A stretch of 55,337 nt of DNA from Ferruginibacter sp. (GTDB lineage: Bacteria > Bacteroidota > Bacteroidia > Chitinophagales > Chitinophagaceae), in NCBI GenBank assembly GCA_014379905.1, contig JACMKX010000106.1, forward strand, positions 1 through 55,337, written 5' to 3'. This document shows, piece after piece, positions 31,132 to 39,712 of the stretch. Made by a program: the position numbers and the translations under genes. The notes under the pieces were generated by a model that ran no database searches, had not been told where the DNA came from, and saw only the letters and a program-made list of their open reading frames with translations. The number at the start of each line of letters is the position of its first letter. Positions within the stretch are counted from its first letter, which is position 1.

Positions 31132-33114
31132 ATGATAAGGTCAGTCATATATTTATTCTTACAATTATTTTCTCCCGTAATTTTTGCGCAGCAAACTGAA
31201 CTGAACAGTAATTGGCAATTCAGGCAGGCAGGTACCACTAAATGGTATAAGGCCAGCGTGCCGGGTACAGTACATACAGACCTTTATAAAAATAAACTGA
31301 TTCCCAATCCTTTTTTTGCAGCCAATGAAACCGGGCTGGAATGGATTGATAAGGCGGATTGGGAATATAAAAAAGTGTTTTCAGTTAGTAAGGAAATGCT
31401 TATGACCAAAGAAGCTGTAATTTATTTTGAAGGATTGGATACATATGCTACCGTGTTTGTAAATAATAAACCCGTTTTACAGGCAGACAATATGTTCAAA
31501 AGTTGGCAAGCGGATATCTGGAAAAACCTACAGGCTGGCGAAAATGAATTACGCCTGTACTTTCATTCTTCTAAAAACCGGGTTGATAGCATGGCAAAAA
31601 CAAAACTACCAGTCATATTGCCTGATAACTCAAGGGTATATGCCCGTAAAGCGCAATACCAGTTTGGATGGGACTGGGGGCCAAAATTTGTTGGTGCAGG
31701 CATCTGGAAAAAAATTTACCTGATGTATGGTGAAAGGATTGAAATGATAAATGTAGAGGATGATTACAGGAGTGTTCAGCTTGTACAGGAGAAGGATAGT
31801 ATTGGCACCGGTTTTTATTTTAAAAAAGATGGCGAGCCCGTCTACATCAAAGGCGCCAACTGGATCCCTGCTGATATTTTTCTTCCGTCTGCAAAAAAGC
31901 AGGATTACCGGACCCTATTGTTAATGGCCAAAGACGCCGGCATGAATATGCTGCGGGTTTGGGGCGGTGGTATTTATGAAGATGATTATTTTTACGAACT
32001 CTGCGATTCACTGGAGATAATGGTTTGGCAGGATTTTATGTTTGCAGGCGGCATGTACCCCGGTGATAAAGATTTCTTTAGCAATGTAAAGGCCGAGGTG
32101 AAATATCAATTAACAAGACTGAAAAAATTTAATTGCATTGTATTGTGGTGCGGCAATAATGAAATTGACGAAGCCTGGCATCACTGGGGCTGGCAACAAC
32201 AATTTAATCTGCATAGGGCAGATTCAGCCAGGTTATGGAATGATTATACCAGGCTTTTTAGAGACAGTTTGAAAACATGGGTAAAAGAATTTGACAATAA
32301 AGACAGGCCATATGTATCTACCTCTCCGCAATATGGCTGGGGCAATCCCTTAAGTTATAAAAACGGCGATAGCCACTACTGGGGACTTTGGTGGGGACTG
32401 GAAGGCTGGGAGAAATTTAAAACACATACCGGCCGCTTTATAAGCGAATGGGGTATGCAGGCGATGCCTGATTATTCAACCGTAGAAAAATATACGTCGG
32501 TAAATGAACGCTACATCAACTCCCCGGCTGTAAATGCACATCAAAAGGCTAATGATGGTTTTAAAAAACTGAATCATTATGTAAATAAATATTTTTTTGA
32601 CAGCAGCCAGCTCTATAAACTTTCCCTGGAGGAATACACTTATCTCACCCAATGCGTTCAATATTATATTTTGAAAAACAGCATTGCTACGCAAATGAGC
32701 AAGCAACCTTTTAACATGGGTACGCTTATATGGCAATTAAATGATTGCTGGCCCGTTACCAGCTGGAGTATCATTGATTACTACAAACATCCGAAGGCAG
32801 GATTTTATGCAGTTAAGCATGCTTATCAACATATGGATACAGCAACAGATAAGTTGTATCCTAAAGATCTCCCCATTAAAAAGGCAACAATTAAAATTAA
32901 AATGATAACACGTAATTCAATTACTATAGAAACGGATGCGGATGCAAAATATATTTCAATCGGATTGGGTGATGTGGACGGATATTTATCGGATAACTAT
33001 TTTGACTTAAAAGCAAATGAAGAAAAGACGCTCACTTACAATGGCAGTAAAGACCTTCGTTTACTAAAAAACAAGATAAGTATTTTATCATTGGCCGATA
33101 TTTTATTAAAGTGA
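31132..33114 (+). CDS. GH2 beta-mannosidase, apparently lacking accessory domains 2 and 4
   Basis: A 660-residue exported (signal to about A19) glycoside hydrolase family 2 beta-mannosidase that releases terminal beta-mannose. The N-terminal sugar-binding domain (about 22-200) includes FGWDWGPKFVGAGIWK, a strong beta-mannosidase mark. The TIM barrel begins at about 238 (IKGANWIPAD), with acid/base E344 in CGNNEIDEAW and nucleophile E439 in FISEWGMQAMPD. Known enzymes have about 850 residues and five domains. Here domain 1 is followed after only about 10 residues by QLVQEKDSIGTGFYF, which normally ends domain 2, and PKDLPIKKATIKIK follows the barrel at once, where domain 4 should be. Both losses are in frame. 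Confidence 0.9.
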   Translation: MIRSVIYLFLQLFSPVIFAQQTELNSNWQFRQAGTTKWYKASVPGTVHTDLYKNKLIPNPFFAANETGLEWIDKADWEYKKVFSVSKEMLMTKEAVIYFEGLDTYATVFVNNKPVLQADNMFKSWQADIWKNLQAGENELRLYFHSSKNRVDSMAKTKLPVILPDNSRVYARKAQYQFGWDWGPKFVGAGIWKKIYLMYGERIEMINVEDDYRSVQLVQEKDSIGTGFYFKKDGEPVYIKGANWIPADIFLPSAKKQDYRTLLLMAKDAGMNMLRVWGGGIYEDDYFYELCDSLEIMVWQDFMFAGGMYPGDKDFFSNVKAEVKYQLTRLKKFNCIVLWCGNNEIDEAWHHWGWQQQFNLHRADSARLWNDYTRLFRDSLKTWVKEFDNKDRPYVSTSPQYGWGNPLSYKNGDSHYWGLWWGLEGWEKFKTHTGRFISEWGMQAMPDYSTVEKYTSVNERYINSPAVNAHQKANDGFKKLNHYVNKYFFDSSQLYKLSLEEYTYLTQCVQYYILKNSIATQMSKQPFNMGTLIWQLNDCWPVTSWSIIDYYKHPKAGFYAVKHAYQHMDTATDKLYPKDLPIKKATIKIKMITRNSITIETDADAKYISIGLGDVDGYLSDNYFDLKANEEKTLTYNGSKDLRLLKNKISILSLADILLK

Positions 33115-33629
33115 ATCTCCGATCAGCATTACTAAGTGAACATTCCAAAGAGCAATGCAAAGCCATTGTTGACTGGGTAGGTAATTCGAAAAAAAGATTT
33201 GATGAGTTGTTCTCTTTATTTTTAAATGACGAACACCGGGTTATTCAGCGTGCTGCCTTTCCGGTAAGTTACTGCCTGGAAGCATATCCCTCGCTCATTG
33301 ATAAACATTTTGAGAACCTGGTTAAAAAATTACAGCAACCCGGCATTCATGATGCGGTAAAGCGGAATACTACACGCCTGCTGCAAAATGTAATTATCCC
33401 GCAAGAATGGCAGGGTGCTATAATGAATATTTGTTTTGAGTATGTTGCTTTCCAAAAGGAGGCGGTTGCTATCAAGGCATTTAGTATGAGCGTATTGGCT
33501 AATCTTGCAAAAGACTACCCGGAAATACTTCCTGAGTTAAAACTGATTATTGAAGATCAATGGAAACGGCATACGCCGGCGTTTAAAGGGAGGGCTGGCA
33601 AACTATTTAAGAATTTAAATAGCTTGTAA
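33111..33629 (+). CDS. HEAT-repeat-like helical protein
   Basis: A 172-residue all-helical protein starting at a GTG that overlaps the beta-mannosidase stop codon (GTGA, 4 bp). The helices recur with about 38-residue spacing (RVIQRAAFPVSYCLEAYP; AVKRNTTRLLQNV; VAIKAFSMSVLANLAKDYP), as in adenylosuccinate-lyase-like or HEAT-type solenoids. No catalytic motif is visible. Translational coupling to the mannosidase is clear, but the role is unknown. Confidence 0.75.
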   Translation: MNLRSALLSEHSKEQCKAIVDWVGNSKKRFDELFSLFLNDEHRVIQRAAFPVSYCLEAYPSLIDKHFENLVKKLQQPGIHDAVKRNTTRLLQNVIIPQEWQGAIMNICFEYVAFQKEAVAIKAFSMSVLANLAKDYPEILPELKLIIEDQWKRHTPAFKGRAGKLFKNLNSL

Positions 33630-33678
33630 TTAACCATTTACATATTATCTATAGCGCCAGCTATCCAAAAAGATACCT

Positions 33679-33766
33679 GAAACAATTTTTATCGCTGATT
33701 AAAAATTGTTTCAACATTAAAAAATCAGTAATGAAACAATTTTTAACAGCTGTACAAAAATGTTTC
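33679..33766. repeat. Two tandem hairpins built on GAAACAATTTTT
   Basis: Hairpin 1 has perfect 13-bp arms GAAACAATTTTTA (33679-33691) and TAAAAATTGTTTC (33700-33712) around an 8-nt loop. Hairpin 2 has arms GAAACAATTTTT (33733-33744) and AAAAATGTTTC (33756-33766), one mismatch, around AACAGCTGTAC. They lie between convergent genes, so a termination role is possible, but the near-identical doublet also fits operator or small-element origin. Confidence 0.7.
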
Positions 33767-33852
33767 AAGCATTTTACCGGCTAATAATATTTGGATAAAG
33801 AATTAGGTACGTTCGCACGGACATTCTCCACATTTTACAAATAATGCGGGTA

Positions 33853-34179
33853 TTAGTAATTTTCTTCCATGGGCATTTGCAAAATATCATTTGCAGTCAT
33901 GTATTTCCCATTGAGGCAAAGGCGGAATTCATTTTCTGCTTCCTGTACTTTTTTAAATTCATGATCCATATGAGTAAGATCTTTCAGGAAATTATTTACC
34001 GGGTGTACAATATGGTTACTGATATGTTCGCCCGTTTTATCAATAGCATCACTTATGCCTTCCCTTAAAAAGGAAATGCCGGAGATAATATTACCGGACA
34101 AACTGTTGTTGGATGATCCATTTTGATCCGTCGGAAATTGCAGGAAGGCGTTCATGATACAATCGTTTAAATTAATCAT
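33853..34179 (-). CDS. Hypothetical protein
   Basis: An open frame of 108 codons (from an ATG at 34179; an upstream ATG at 34209 is less likely). The translation looks protein-like, with an amphipathic centre (GISFLREGISDAIDKTGEHI) and a charged C-terminus (EFKKVQEAENEFRLCLNGKY). I recognise no family. A competing plus-strand ORF over the same bases has no better features. Coding status is likely but not certain. Confidence 0.5.
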   Translation of the reverse strand: MINLNDCIMNAFLQFPTDQNGSSNNSLSGNIISGISFLREGISDAIDKTGEHISNHIVHPVNNFLKDLTHMDHEFKKVQEAENEFRLCLNGKYMTANDILQMPMEENY

Positions 34180-34279
34180 GAAAATTAAGTGCCATAACCG
34201 GCCGGGCAATTTGAAATAATTGTTACGGAATGGGATTATACTGAAAATACTTATCCACTGTGGATAAAAAGGTAGCCGG

Positions 34280-34326
34280 AGCTAAAAAAGATGACATCTT
34301 TGTAAAAGATGTCATCTTTTTTAGCT
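34280..34326. terminator. Perfect 22-bp hairpin terminator after ndh
   Basis: AGCTAAAAAAGATGACATCTTT (two parts: 34280-34290 and 34291-34301) and its exact reverse complement at 34305-34326 are separated by 3 nt. A- and T-runs flank the GC part on both strands, so it can end transcription from either side. It lies 35 bp after the ndh stop codon on the minus strand. Confidence 0.85.
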
Positions 34327-34360
34327 GACAAATGTGGCGCTGTTTACACAAACTAATCCC

Positions 34361-35617
34361 CTATTTATGCTTCATGATCAGCCTCAGGTTCTGATCCCTG
34401 GTAAAATAATTATACAGCCAGTTCATGAAAACGAAGAACCGGTTCTTAACGCCCAGTATGAGCATAAGGTGTAAAAACATCCAGATAAACCATGCCATCA
34501 AACCTCCAAAATGCAGTTTGGGTTTGGGAACATCCACCACTGCCAGGTTACGACCCACGGTAGCCATCGATCCTTTATCATAATATTCAAACTCCTGTAT
34601 ATGCTGTTTACCGCTTTTCATTTCTGTACGAACCAGGTTGTTTACCAGCAGGTCTGCCATTTGCATGGCTACCGGTGCCACCTGGGGATGTCCTTTAGGG
34701 TAAGCAGGTTCTTCCATGTAGGCAACATCGCCAATGGCATACATATTTTCAAAGCCTTCAATTTTACATTGCCGGTTTACTTTAATACGATCGCCTCTCA
34801 CAATGAGTGCAGGATCAATACCTGCAGGTACATTGCCTTTAATGCCCGCTGCCCATATCAATGTGCCGGTTTCAATAGTGGAGCCGTCTTTCATAAAAGC
34901 AGTCTGCCCGTTGTAATCGTTTATTAAAGTGTTGGTTTTAACGGTTACGCCTAAACGCTTTAAATATTTTTCAGACTGTTCACTGCTTTTTTCGCTCATT
35001 ACCCCTAAAGTTTTGGCAGAACCTTCGAGCAGGTAAATATTCATCTTACTAAAATCCAGCTCGGGATAATCTTTAGGCAATACAAACCTTTTCATGTCGG
35101 CAATGGCACCACTCAGCTCAACACCCGTGGGGCCGCCACCTACTATAACGATATTTAACAGCCGTTGCAATTCCACGGGATCGGTTACCGTTAATGCTTT
35201 TTCAAAATTTTGCAATATCCTGTTGCGGAGTTCAATGGCTTCAATGGTGCTCTTCATGGGAATGGCATGCTTTTCCATGTTGGCATTGCCAAAAAAATTG
35301 GTGCCTGCACCTGTTGCTATCACCAGCTGATCGTATTCAAAATCGCCGATATTGGTCTTTACCTTTTGCTCCCCTGTCAATACCTGCTCCACATTGGCCA
35401 TCCGGTATTTTACATTCTTACTTCCGTGAAAAACCTTTCGCAAAGGAAAAGAAATATCGCTGCCATTAAGGCCGGCAGTAGCCACCTGGTAAAACAATGG
35501 CTGAAACTGGTGATAGTTAAAGCGGTCGATGAGTGTTATATCAAACCCTGTTTTGTTCCTTAGTTTTCGTGCCAGCCTTAATCCCCCAAATCCTGCCCCT
35601 ATTATTACGAGTTTCAT
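34361..35617 (-). CDS. ndh: Type II NADH:quinone oxidoreductase (NDH-2)
   Basis: A 418-residue monotopic flavoprotein that passes electrons from NADH to quinone without pumping protons. The FAD site is VIIGAGFGGLRLARKL (G7-x-G-x-x-G) and the NADH site is VIVGGGPTGVELSGAIADM. LFYQVATAGL is the A-Q-x-x-G-type quinone-side motif region, and GDVAYMEEPAYP the second FAD contact. A hydrophobic C-terminal segment (MAWFIWMFLHLMLILGV) anchors it to the membrane. I use the ATG at 35617 because the family starts M-K-L-V-I-I-G; seven upstream codons lie over the promoter region. Confidence 0.95.
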   Translation of the reverse strand: MKLVIIGAGFGGLRLARKLRNKTGFDITLIDRFNYHQFQPLFYQVATAGLNGSDISFPLRKVFHGSKNVKYRMANVEQVLTGEQKVKTNIGDFEYDQLVIATGAGTNFFGNANMEKHAIPMKSTIEAIELRNRILQNFEKALTVTDPVELQRLLNIVIVGGGPTGVELSGAIADMKRFVLPKDYPELDFSKMNIYLLEGSAKTLGVMSEKSSEQSEKYLKRLGVTVKTNTLINDYNGQTAFMKDGSTIETGTLIWAAGIKGNVPAGIDPALIVRGDRIKVNRQCKIEGFENMYAIGDVAYMEEPAYPKGHPQVAPVAMQMADLLVNNLVRTEMKSGKQHIQEFEYYDKGSMATVGRNLAVVDVPKPKLHFGGLMAWFIWMFLHLMLILGVKNRFFVFMNWLYNYFTRDQNLRLIMKHK

Positions 35618-35635
35618 GATAAATATTTTAGTACA

Positions 35636-35643
35636 CAAAGATA
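35636..35643 (-). promoter_or_regulatory. -7 element of the ndh promoter
   Basis: The minus strand reads TATCTTTG, an exact TAnnTTTG box, 18 bp before the ndh ATG at 35617. About 20 bp further upstream is TTTC, one base off a TTTG -33 box. Confidence 0.62.
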
Positions 35644-35645
35644 CA

Positions 35646-35671
35646 ATATTTTCAATAATTTTTGAAAATAT
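35646..35671. promoter_or_regulatory. Palindrome in the ndh promoter spacer, candidate operator
   Basis: ATATTTTCA (35646-35654) and TGAAAATAT (35663-35671) form a perfect 9-bp inverted repeat with an 8-bp spacer. It fills the space between the -7 and -33 positions of the ndh promoter, where a dimeric repressor could block RNA polymerase. Confidence 0.6.
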
Positions 35672-35735
35672 CGGAAATTAATTAAGCTGGTTTAAGATTT
35701 TCATGGCTTAATTTTACAATACCAAACCAAGCATT

Positions 35736-36255
35736 ATGAAAGCCTTTTTCGCCAGCCTGCTTTTTTGCATCATTGCCAGCTATGGATGCAACAATAAAGC
35801 CAGTTCCGTTTTAAAAACTTCCAATCTTGAAAGTAGCTTTATCATCATTGATGCGGATAGTGCCTACACGCTTAAAACAGGCAAAGGTGCTATAATAAGA
35901 ATTGCCCCAAAAACGTTTGTGGTGAAAAATGGTGATCCTGCTGGCTTTTGGCAGCGATAAAACAGCTATGTATTATGCAGTAGAACGATTCACTATAAAA
36001 GAAAAACAGGGGATTATCCTTTAGCCGAAAAAAACCACGGAAGCTGGTTTACTGGAGTTGATAAAGAAAAATAATATTGATGGTTTTAAAATAGATATTT
36101 ATAAAAAAGATTGGGAAATATTAGAGAGCCCCTGCAATGACACTTTGGAGGTTACCACTTCTTTACCCGCAATAGCCGTTAAGCTGGTTAACAACGACGC
36201 CATGATCTCCGACAAATCCGGCGGAGATTTATTTCCACCCGATACGGTACAATGA
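35736..36255 (+). pseudogene. Decayed small lipoprotein gene
   Basis: The frame starts with a good lipoprotein signal (MKAFFASLLFCIIASYGC, then N-N-K) and runs 74 codons to TFVVKNGD. Near 35930 the coding pattern moves to another frame (LLAFGSDKTAMYYAVERFTIKEKQGIIL), meets TAG at 36022-36024, and goes on in that same frame (KKTTEAGLLELIKKNNIDGF ... GGDLFPPDTVQ) to the stop at 36255. Joined, it would be about 172 residues. One frameshift and one stop. Function unknown. Confidence 0.75.
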
Positions 36256-37494
36256 TCAATACAACATTCTTACCTTAATGGTTTCCTTCACTCCCTTCAA
36301 AAGATCCATGGCACTTTTGCTAAGGCTCTTATCAACATCCAATACCACGTAACCAATACTTTCATTGGTTTTTAAATACTGCGCCAGGATATTGATATTA
36401 TTTTTACTAAGCAAGGTATTGATCTGGCTAAGTACACCCGGAACGTTTCTGTGAATATGCAAAATGCGGTGCGCTCCTTCCTGTGCAGGTAAAGCAAGTG
36501 CCGGAATGCTGTGGGAACCGGTACTGATACCTTTCTCCAGGTAATTGAATAATTTGGCACTTACATCCACTCCAATATTATTTTGTGCCTCCTGTGTGCT
36601 TCCGCCAATATGCGGTGTTAATAAAACATTCGGCAGTCCCTGTAATTCGGAAATAAATTCATCCCCGTTCTTTTCCGGTTCCACCGGGAAAACATCTACG
36701 GCTGCCCCTCCTATTTTACCGCTTAAAATTGCTTTACGCAAGGCCGGCAGGTCTACCACCGTACCCCTTGCATAGTTGATGAGCACGGCTCCATCCTTAA
36801 ACTGGGCCAGGGTTGTTTTATTGATAATATTTTTTGTAGAAGAAATTTCAGGCACGTGCAGGGTAACCACATCTGCCTGGTTTAATAATTCTTTTAAAGA
36901 ACGACTGTCGCCTGCATTGCCCAAAGGCAGTTTTGTTTCGGCATCATAAAAGATCACTTTCATTCCCAATGCTTCTGCCAGTACACTTACCTGGCTGCCT
37001 ATATTTCCATAACCAATGATGCCCATTGTTTTTCCACGCAGTTCATGGGCACCGCTGGCATCTTTTAGCCAATGACCGCTGTGTGCGGCAGTGCTTTTGT
37101 CCAGTACTTTTCGCACCAGCACTATAGCTGCGCCAATTACCAGTTCTGCCACGCTCCTGGTATTACTGTAAGGTGCATTAAAAACAGCCACGCCTGAATC
37201 TGTTGCAGCATCCAGGTTTACCTGGTTTACGCCAATACAAAAACAGCCAATCGCCTGAAGCTTTTGTGCAGCAGCCAACACAGCCGGTGTAATTTGTGTT
37301 TTACTTCTTATGCCAAGTATATGGGTGTTTTTTATTTCCCTTACCAGGTCCTGTTCACTTACTGCACCTGTTAATTTTTTAACATTCGGGTAACCGGCTC
37401 CTGCGAACTGCTTCACAGCCACGTCACTTATATTTTCTAAAAAAAGAATATTAATTTTTTCTTTGGGATAACTCGTAGTTTTTTTATCTGCCAT
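36256..37494 (-). CDS. serA: D-3-phosphoglycerate dehydrogenase
   Basis: A 412-residue enzyme for the first step of serine synthesis, oxidising 3-phosphoglycerate with NAD+. The Rossmann motif is MGIIGYGNIGSQVSVLAE, the catalytic R is in YARGTVVD, E in the block around VFPVEPE, and H in LTPHIGGST. A C-terminal ACT-type domain (about 335-412; LHIHRNVPGVLSQINTLL, with N-I-L-A-Q-Y-L-K-T) is present, so serine feedback control is likely. Length matches E. coli SerA (410). Its stop codon abuts the end of the convergent decayed lipoprotein gene. Confidence 0.96.
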   Translation of the reverse strand: MADKKTTSYPKEKINILFLENISDVAVKQFAGAGYPNVKKLTGAVSEQDLVREIKNTHILGIRSKTQITPAVLAAAQKLQAIGCFCIGVNQVNLDAATDSGVAVFNAPYSNTRSVAELVIGAAIVLVRKVLDKSTAAHSGHWLKDASGAHELRGKTMGIIGYGNIGSQVSVLAEALGMKVIFYDAETKLPLGNAGDSRSLKELLNQADVVTLHVPEISSTKNIINKTTLAQFKDGAVLINYARGTVVDLPALRKAILSGKIGGAAVDVFPVEPEKNGDEFISELQGLPNVLLTPHIGGSTQEAQNNIGVDVSAKLFNYLEKGISTGSHSIPALALPAQEGAHRILHIHRNVPGVLSQINTLLSKNNINILAQYLKTNESIGYVVLDVDKSLSKSAMDLLKGVKETIKVRMLY

Positions 37495-37552
37495 AATCTT
37501 TTACGCCGTATTTTGCGCAAATATATCCATTTTACACAGGTTTAATATTTCT

Positions 37553-38761
37553 ATGCTACTATTAAAAAAGATCCTGCAACAATATCGTTTTTCATTCCTC
37601 TTATTTTTTATAGCTCCATTAACCTGTTTCATCCTGTTTTCCTGTAATACCCAAAAGCAAAAAAATGTACCGGGTGAAAACAGCCCGGTTCAAAAAATAA
37701 CATTACCGCCGCCCGGGAAGATAACAGCAGCCGAAAACAAACAGCTGGCGCAGGCCTGCCAGCTTTGGTACGACAGTATGCTGCAACCATCTGTATTTAA
37801 CGGCGGTATGCTGGTGGCAAAAAAAGGAAATATCATCTTTGAAAAATATAAAGGAAGTAACCCCTTGGGCGGCCCCACATCTGTTGACAGCAATACTTCT
37901 TTTCATATTGCGTCGGTAAGTAAAACCTTTACTGCCATGTGTGTATTAAAACTATGGGAAGATAGTTTGATCAACATTGATGACGAATACAGTAAATATT
38001 TCCCTTCATTTAATTATCCCGGTATAACCATACGCACCTTACTGAACCACCGGAGTGGTTTGCCCAATTATCTTTATTTTATGGAGAAGCTGGGTTATAA
38101 AGATTCTGCAGCCATTAACAACGGGCAGGTACTGGGTGTATTGATCTCCCATAAAAACTCGTTGGAAAATATTGGTACGCCGGGTAAACACTTTAGCTAT
38201 TGCAATACCAATTATGCTCTGCTTGCTTTGCTCATTGAAAAAATTTCCCGTAAACCCTACCCCCAGTTTGTGAAGCGTATTATTTTTGATCCGCTTAATA
38301 TGCAGCACAGCTTTGTGTTTACTCCTGCAGACAGCAACCGCACAACGCCTAATTATGACTGGAAAGGCGGAAGAAATGCAGATAATTTTTTAGACCATGT
38401 GTATGGTGATAAAAATATTTACAGTACCCCCAGGGATCTTTTAATATGGGACCGGGCCCTGGCCAGCGGGCTTATGTTTAGCAAAGAAACAATGGAAGCC
38501 GCGTTTGCAGCTTACAGCAATGAAAGGCCGGGCATTAAAAACTATGGCCTCGGCTGGCGGATGAATATGTATCCCAACGGTAAAAAAGTAATCTTTCACA
38601 ATGGCTGGTGGCATGGAAACAACGCTGCTTTTATACGTTTAACAGACCAGGATGCCACTATTATTGTGTTAGGCAACAGGTATTGCCGCGCTATTTATAA
38701 AGCTTACCAACTCGTAAACAGTTTCAGCAATTATTTTGAAGTTTTAGAAATAGAGGAATAG
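37553..38761 (+). CDS. Serine beta-lactamase-fold hydrolase (class C / PBP-like), lipoprotein
   Basis: A 402-residue protein with a lipoprotein signal (ILFSC, lipid cysteine at 31). The catalytic motifs of the class C beta-lactamase/DD-peptidase family are present: S121-V-S-K124, Y-C-N (FSYCNTNYALL) and H-N-G (IFHNGWWHGNNAAF). HRSGLPNYLYF is also typical. The same fold serves beta-lactamases, esterases and D-amino-acid peptidases, so antibiotic resistance must not be assumed. Confidence 0.9.
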   Translation: MLLLKKILQQYRFSFLLFFIAPLTCFILFSCNTQKQKNVPGENSPVQKITLPPPGKITAAENKQLAQACQLWYDSMLQPSVFNGGMLVAKKGNIIFEKYKGSNPLGGPTSVDSNTSFHIASVSKTFTAMCVLKLWEDSLINIDDEYSKYFPSFNYPGITIRTLLNHRSGLPNYLYFMEKLGYKDSAAINNGQVLGVLISHKNSLENIGTPGKHFSYCNTNYALLALLIEKISRKPYPQFVKRIIFDPLNMQHSFVFTPADSNRTTPNYDWKGGRNADNFLDHVYGDKNIYSTPRDLLIWDRALASGLMFSKETMEAAFAAYSNERPGIKNYGLGWRMNMYPNGKKVIFHNGWWHGNNAAFIRLTDQDATIIVLGNRYCRAIYKAYQLVNSFSNYFEVLEIEE

Positions 38762-38886
38762 TTAAACCCGCAGTTTTTATTGATCCTCAACGAATTTTAT
38801 GCGGTTTTATGCCCAAATGTGCAATTCTTTTTTATCCACACTGCGTTTTTGTGCAATTATTAACTTATTTTGGCATACCATAACTA

Positions 38887-39645
38887 ATGTTTTCGATGCT
38901 AAAAAGAGAAAGACAGGCGTATATATTACACCAGGTAAACCTTCACAACAAGGTCTTATCAAATTCGCTGAGTAGTGAAATGAGGGTTTCGGAAGATACC
39001 ATCCGAAGGGACCTGCAGGAATTATCAGAAACAGGCAAATTAATTAAGGTACATGGTGGCGCGCTTTCCCAGTCATTTGATAAAATAACACAACCCAATG
39101 GCCGTGTTTATGCACAGAGCGATAAACAGATCATTGCAGGCAAAGCAGTTTCATTGATAAAAGATGGAATGTTTGTGCTCACCGGCGGCGGAACCACTAT
39201 TATTGAACTGGCCCATACCCTCCCGAAAGAACTGAATGCCACTTTTATATCCGGCAGTATACCCGCCATTGTTGAATACATGATGCATCCCAATATTGAA
39301 GTGATTGTATTAGGCGACAAGGTTTCAAAAACTTCCAAGATCACTATTGGCGCCGATGCGCTGGCACGTATAAAATCAATCCGTGCAGATATTTGTTTTT
39401 TAGGCATTAATGCTATCAGCCTTCAAAACGGTATTACAGACAATGACTGGGATGTAGTACAGCTGAAAAAACAGATGATGGCATCTTCCAACAAGGTGGT
39501 ATGCCTCACTATTTCAGAAAAGATCAACACTACCCAACCTATTCATGTTTGTCCGGCAGCAGGGATTGATATACTTATAACAGAATTAGATCCCAAAGAT
39601 CCTTCTCTTAAACCCTTTGTTGACGCAGGTATTACAGTAATGTAA
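38887..39645 (+). CDS. DeoR-family transcriptional regulator
   Basis: A 252-residue DeoR-type regulator. The winged helix-turn-helix is at 1-60 (MLKRERQAYIL, then SSEMRVSEDTIRRDLQELSETGKLIKVHGGAL, the family mark in two parts). The C-terminal sensor domain is of the phosphosugar-binding type (FVLTGGGTTIIELAHTLP, then FLGINAIS and KVVCLTISEKI). Such regulators usually repress sugar operons until a phosphorylated sugar binds. It lies 67 bp upstream of susC on the same strand and is the best candidate controller of that operon. TTGTGCAATT-like direct repeats at 38818 and 38860 upstream could be its operator. Confidence 0.92.
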   Translation: MFSMLKRERQAYILHQVNLHNKVLSNSLSSEMRVSEDTIRRDLQELSETGKLIKVHGGALSQSFDKITQPNGRVYAQSDKQIIAGKAVSLIKDGMFVLTGGGTTIIELAHTLPKELNATFISGSIPAIVEYMMHPNIEVIVLGDKVSKTSKITIGADALARIKSIRADICFLGINAISLQNGITDNDWDVVQLKKQMMASSNKVVCLTISEKINTTQPIHVCPAAGIDILITELDPKDPSLKPFVDAGITVM

Positions 39646-39712
39646 GAATTCTTTTTTGATTGATATACGAACTATTCTAAAACTAAAACAAACAAACCTA
39701 AAACAGATTGCT

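Noticed and set aside
33844..34068. 74-codon plus-strand ORF
   Set aside because: It is antisense to a better minus-strand frame and shows only the hydrophobic bias of an antisense reading.
37553..38761. Antibiotic resistance beta-lactamase
   Set aside because: The S-x-x-K/Y-x-N fold also covers esterases and peptidases, and nothing here points to resistance.
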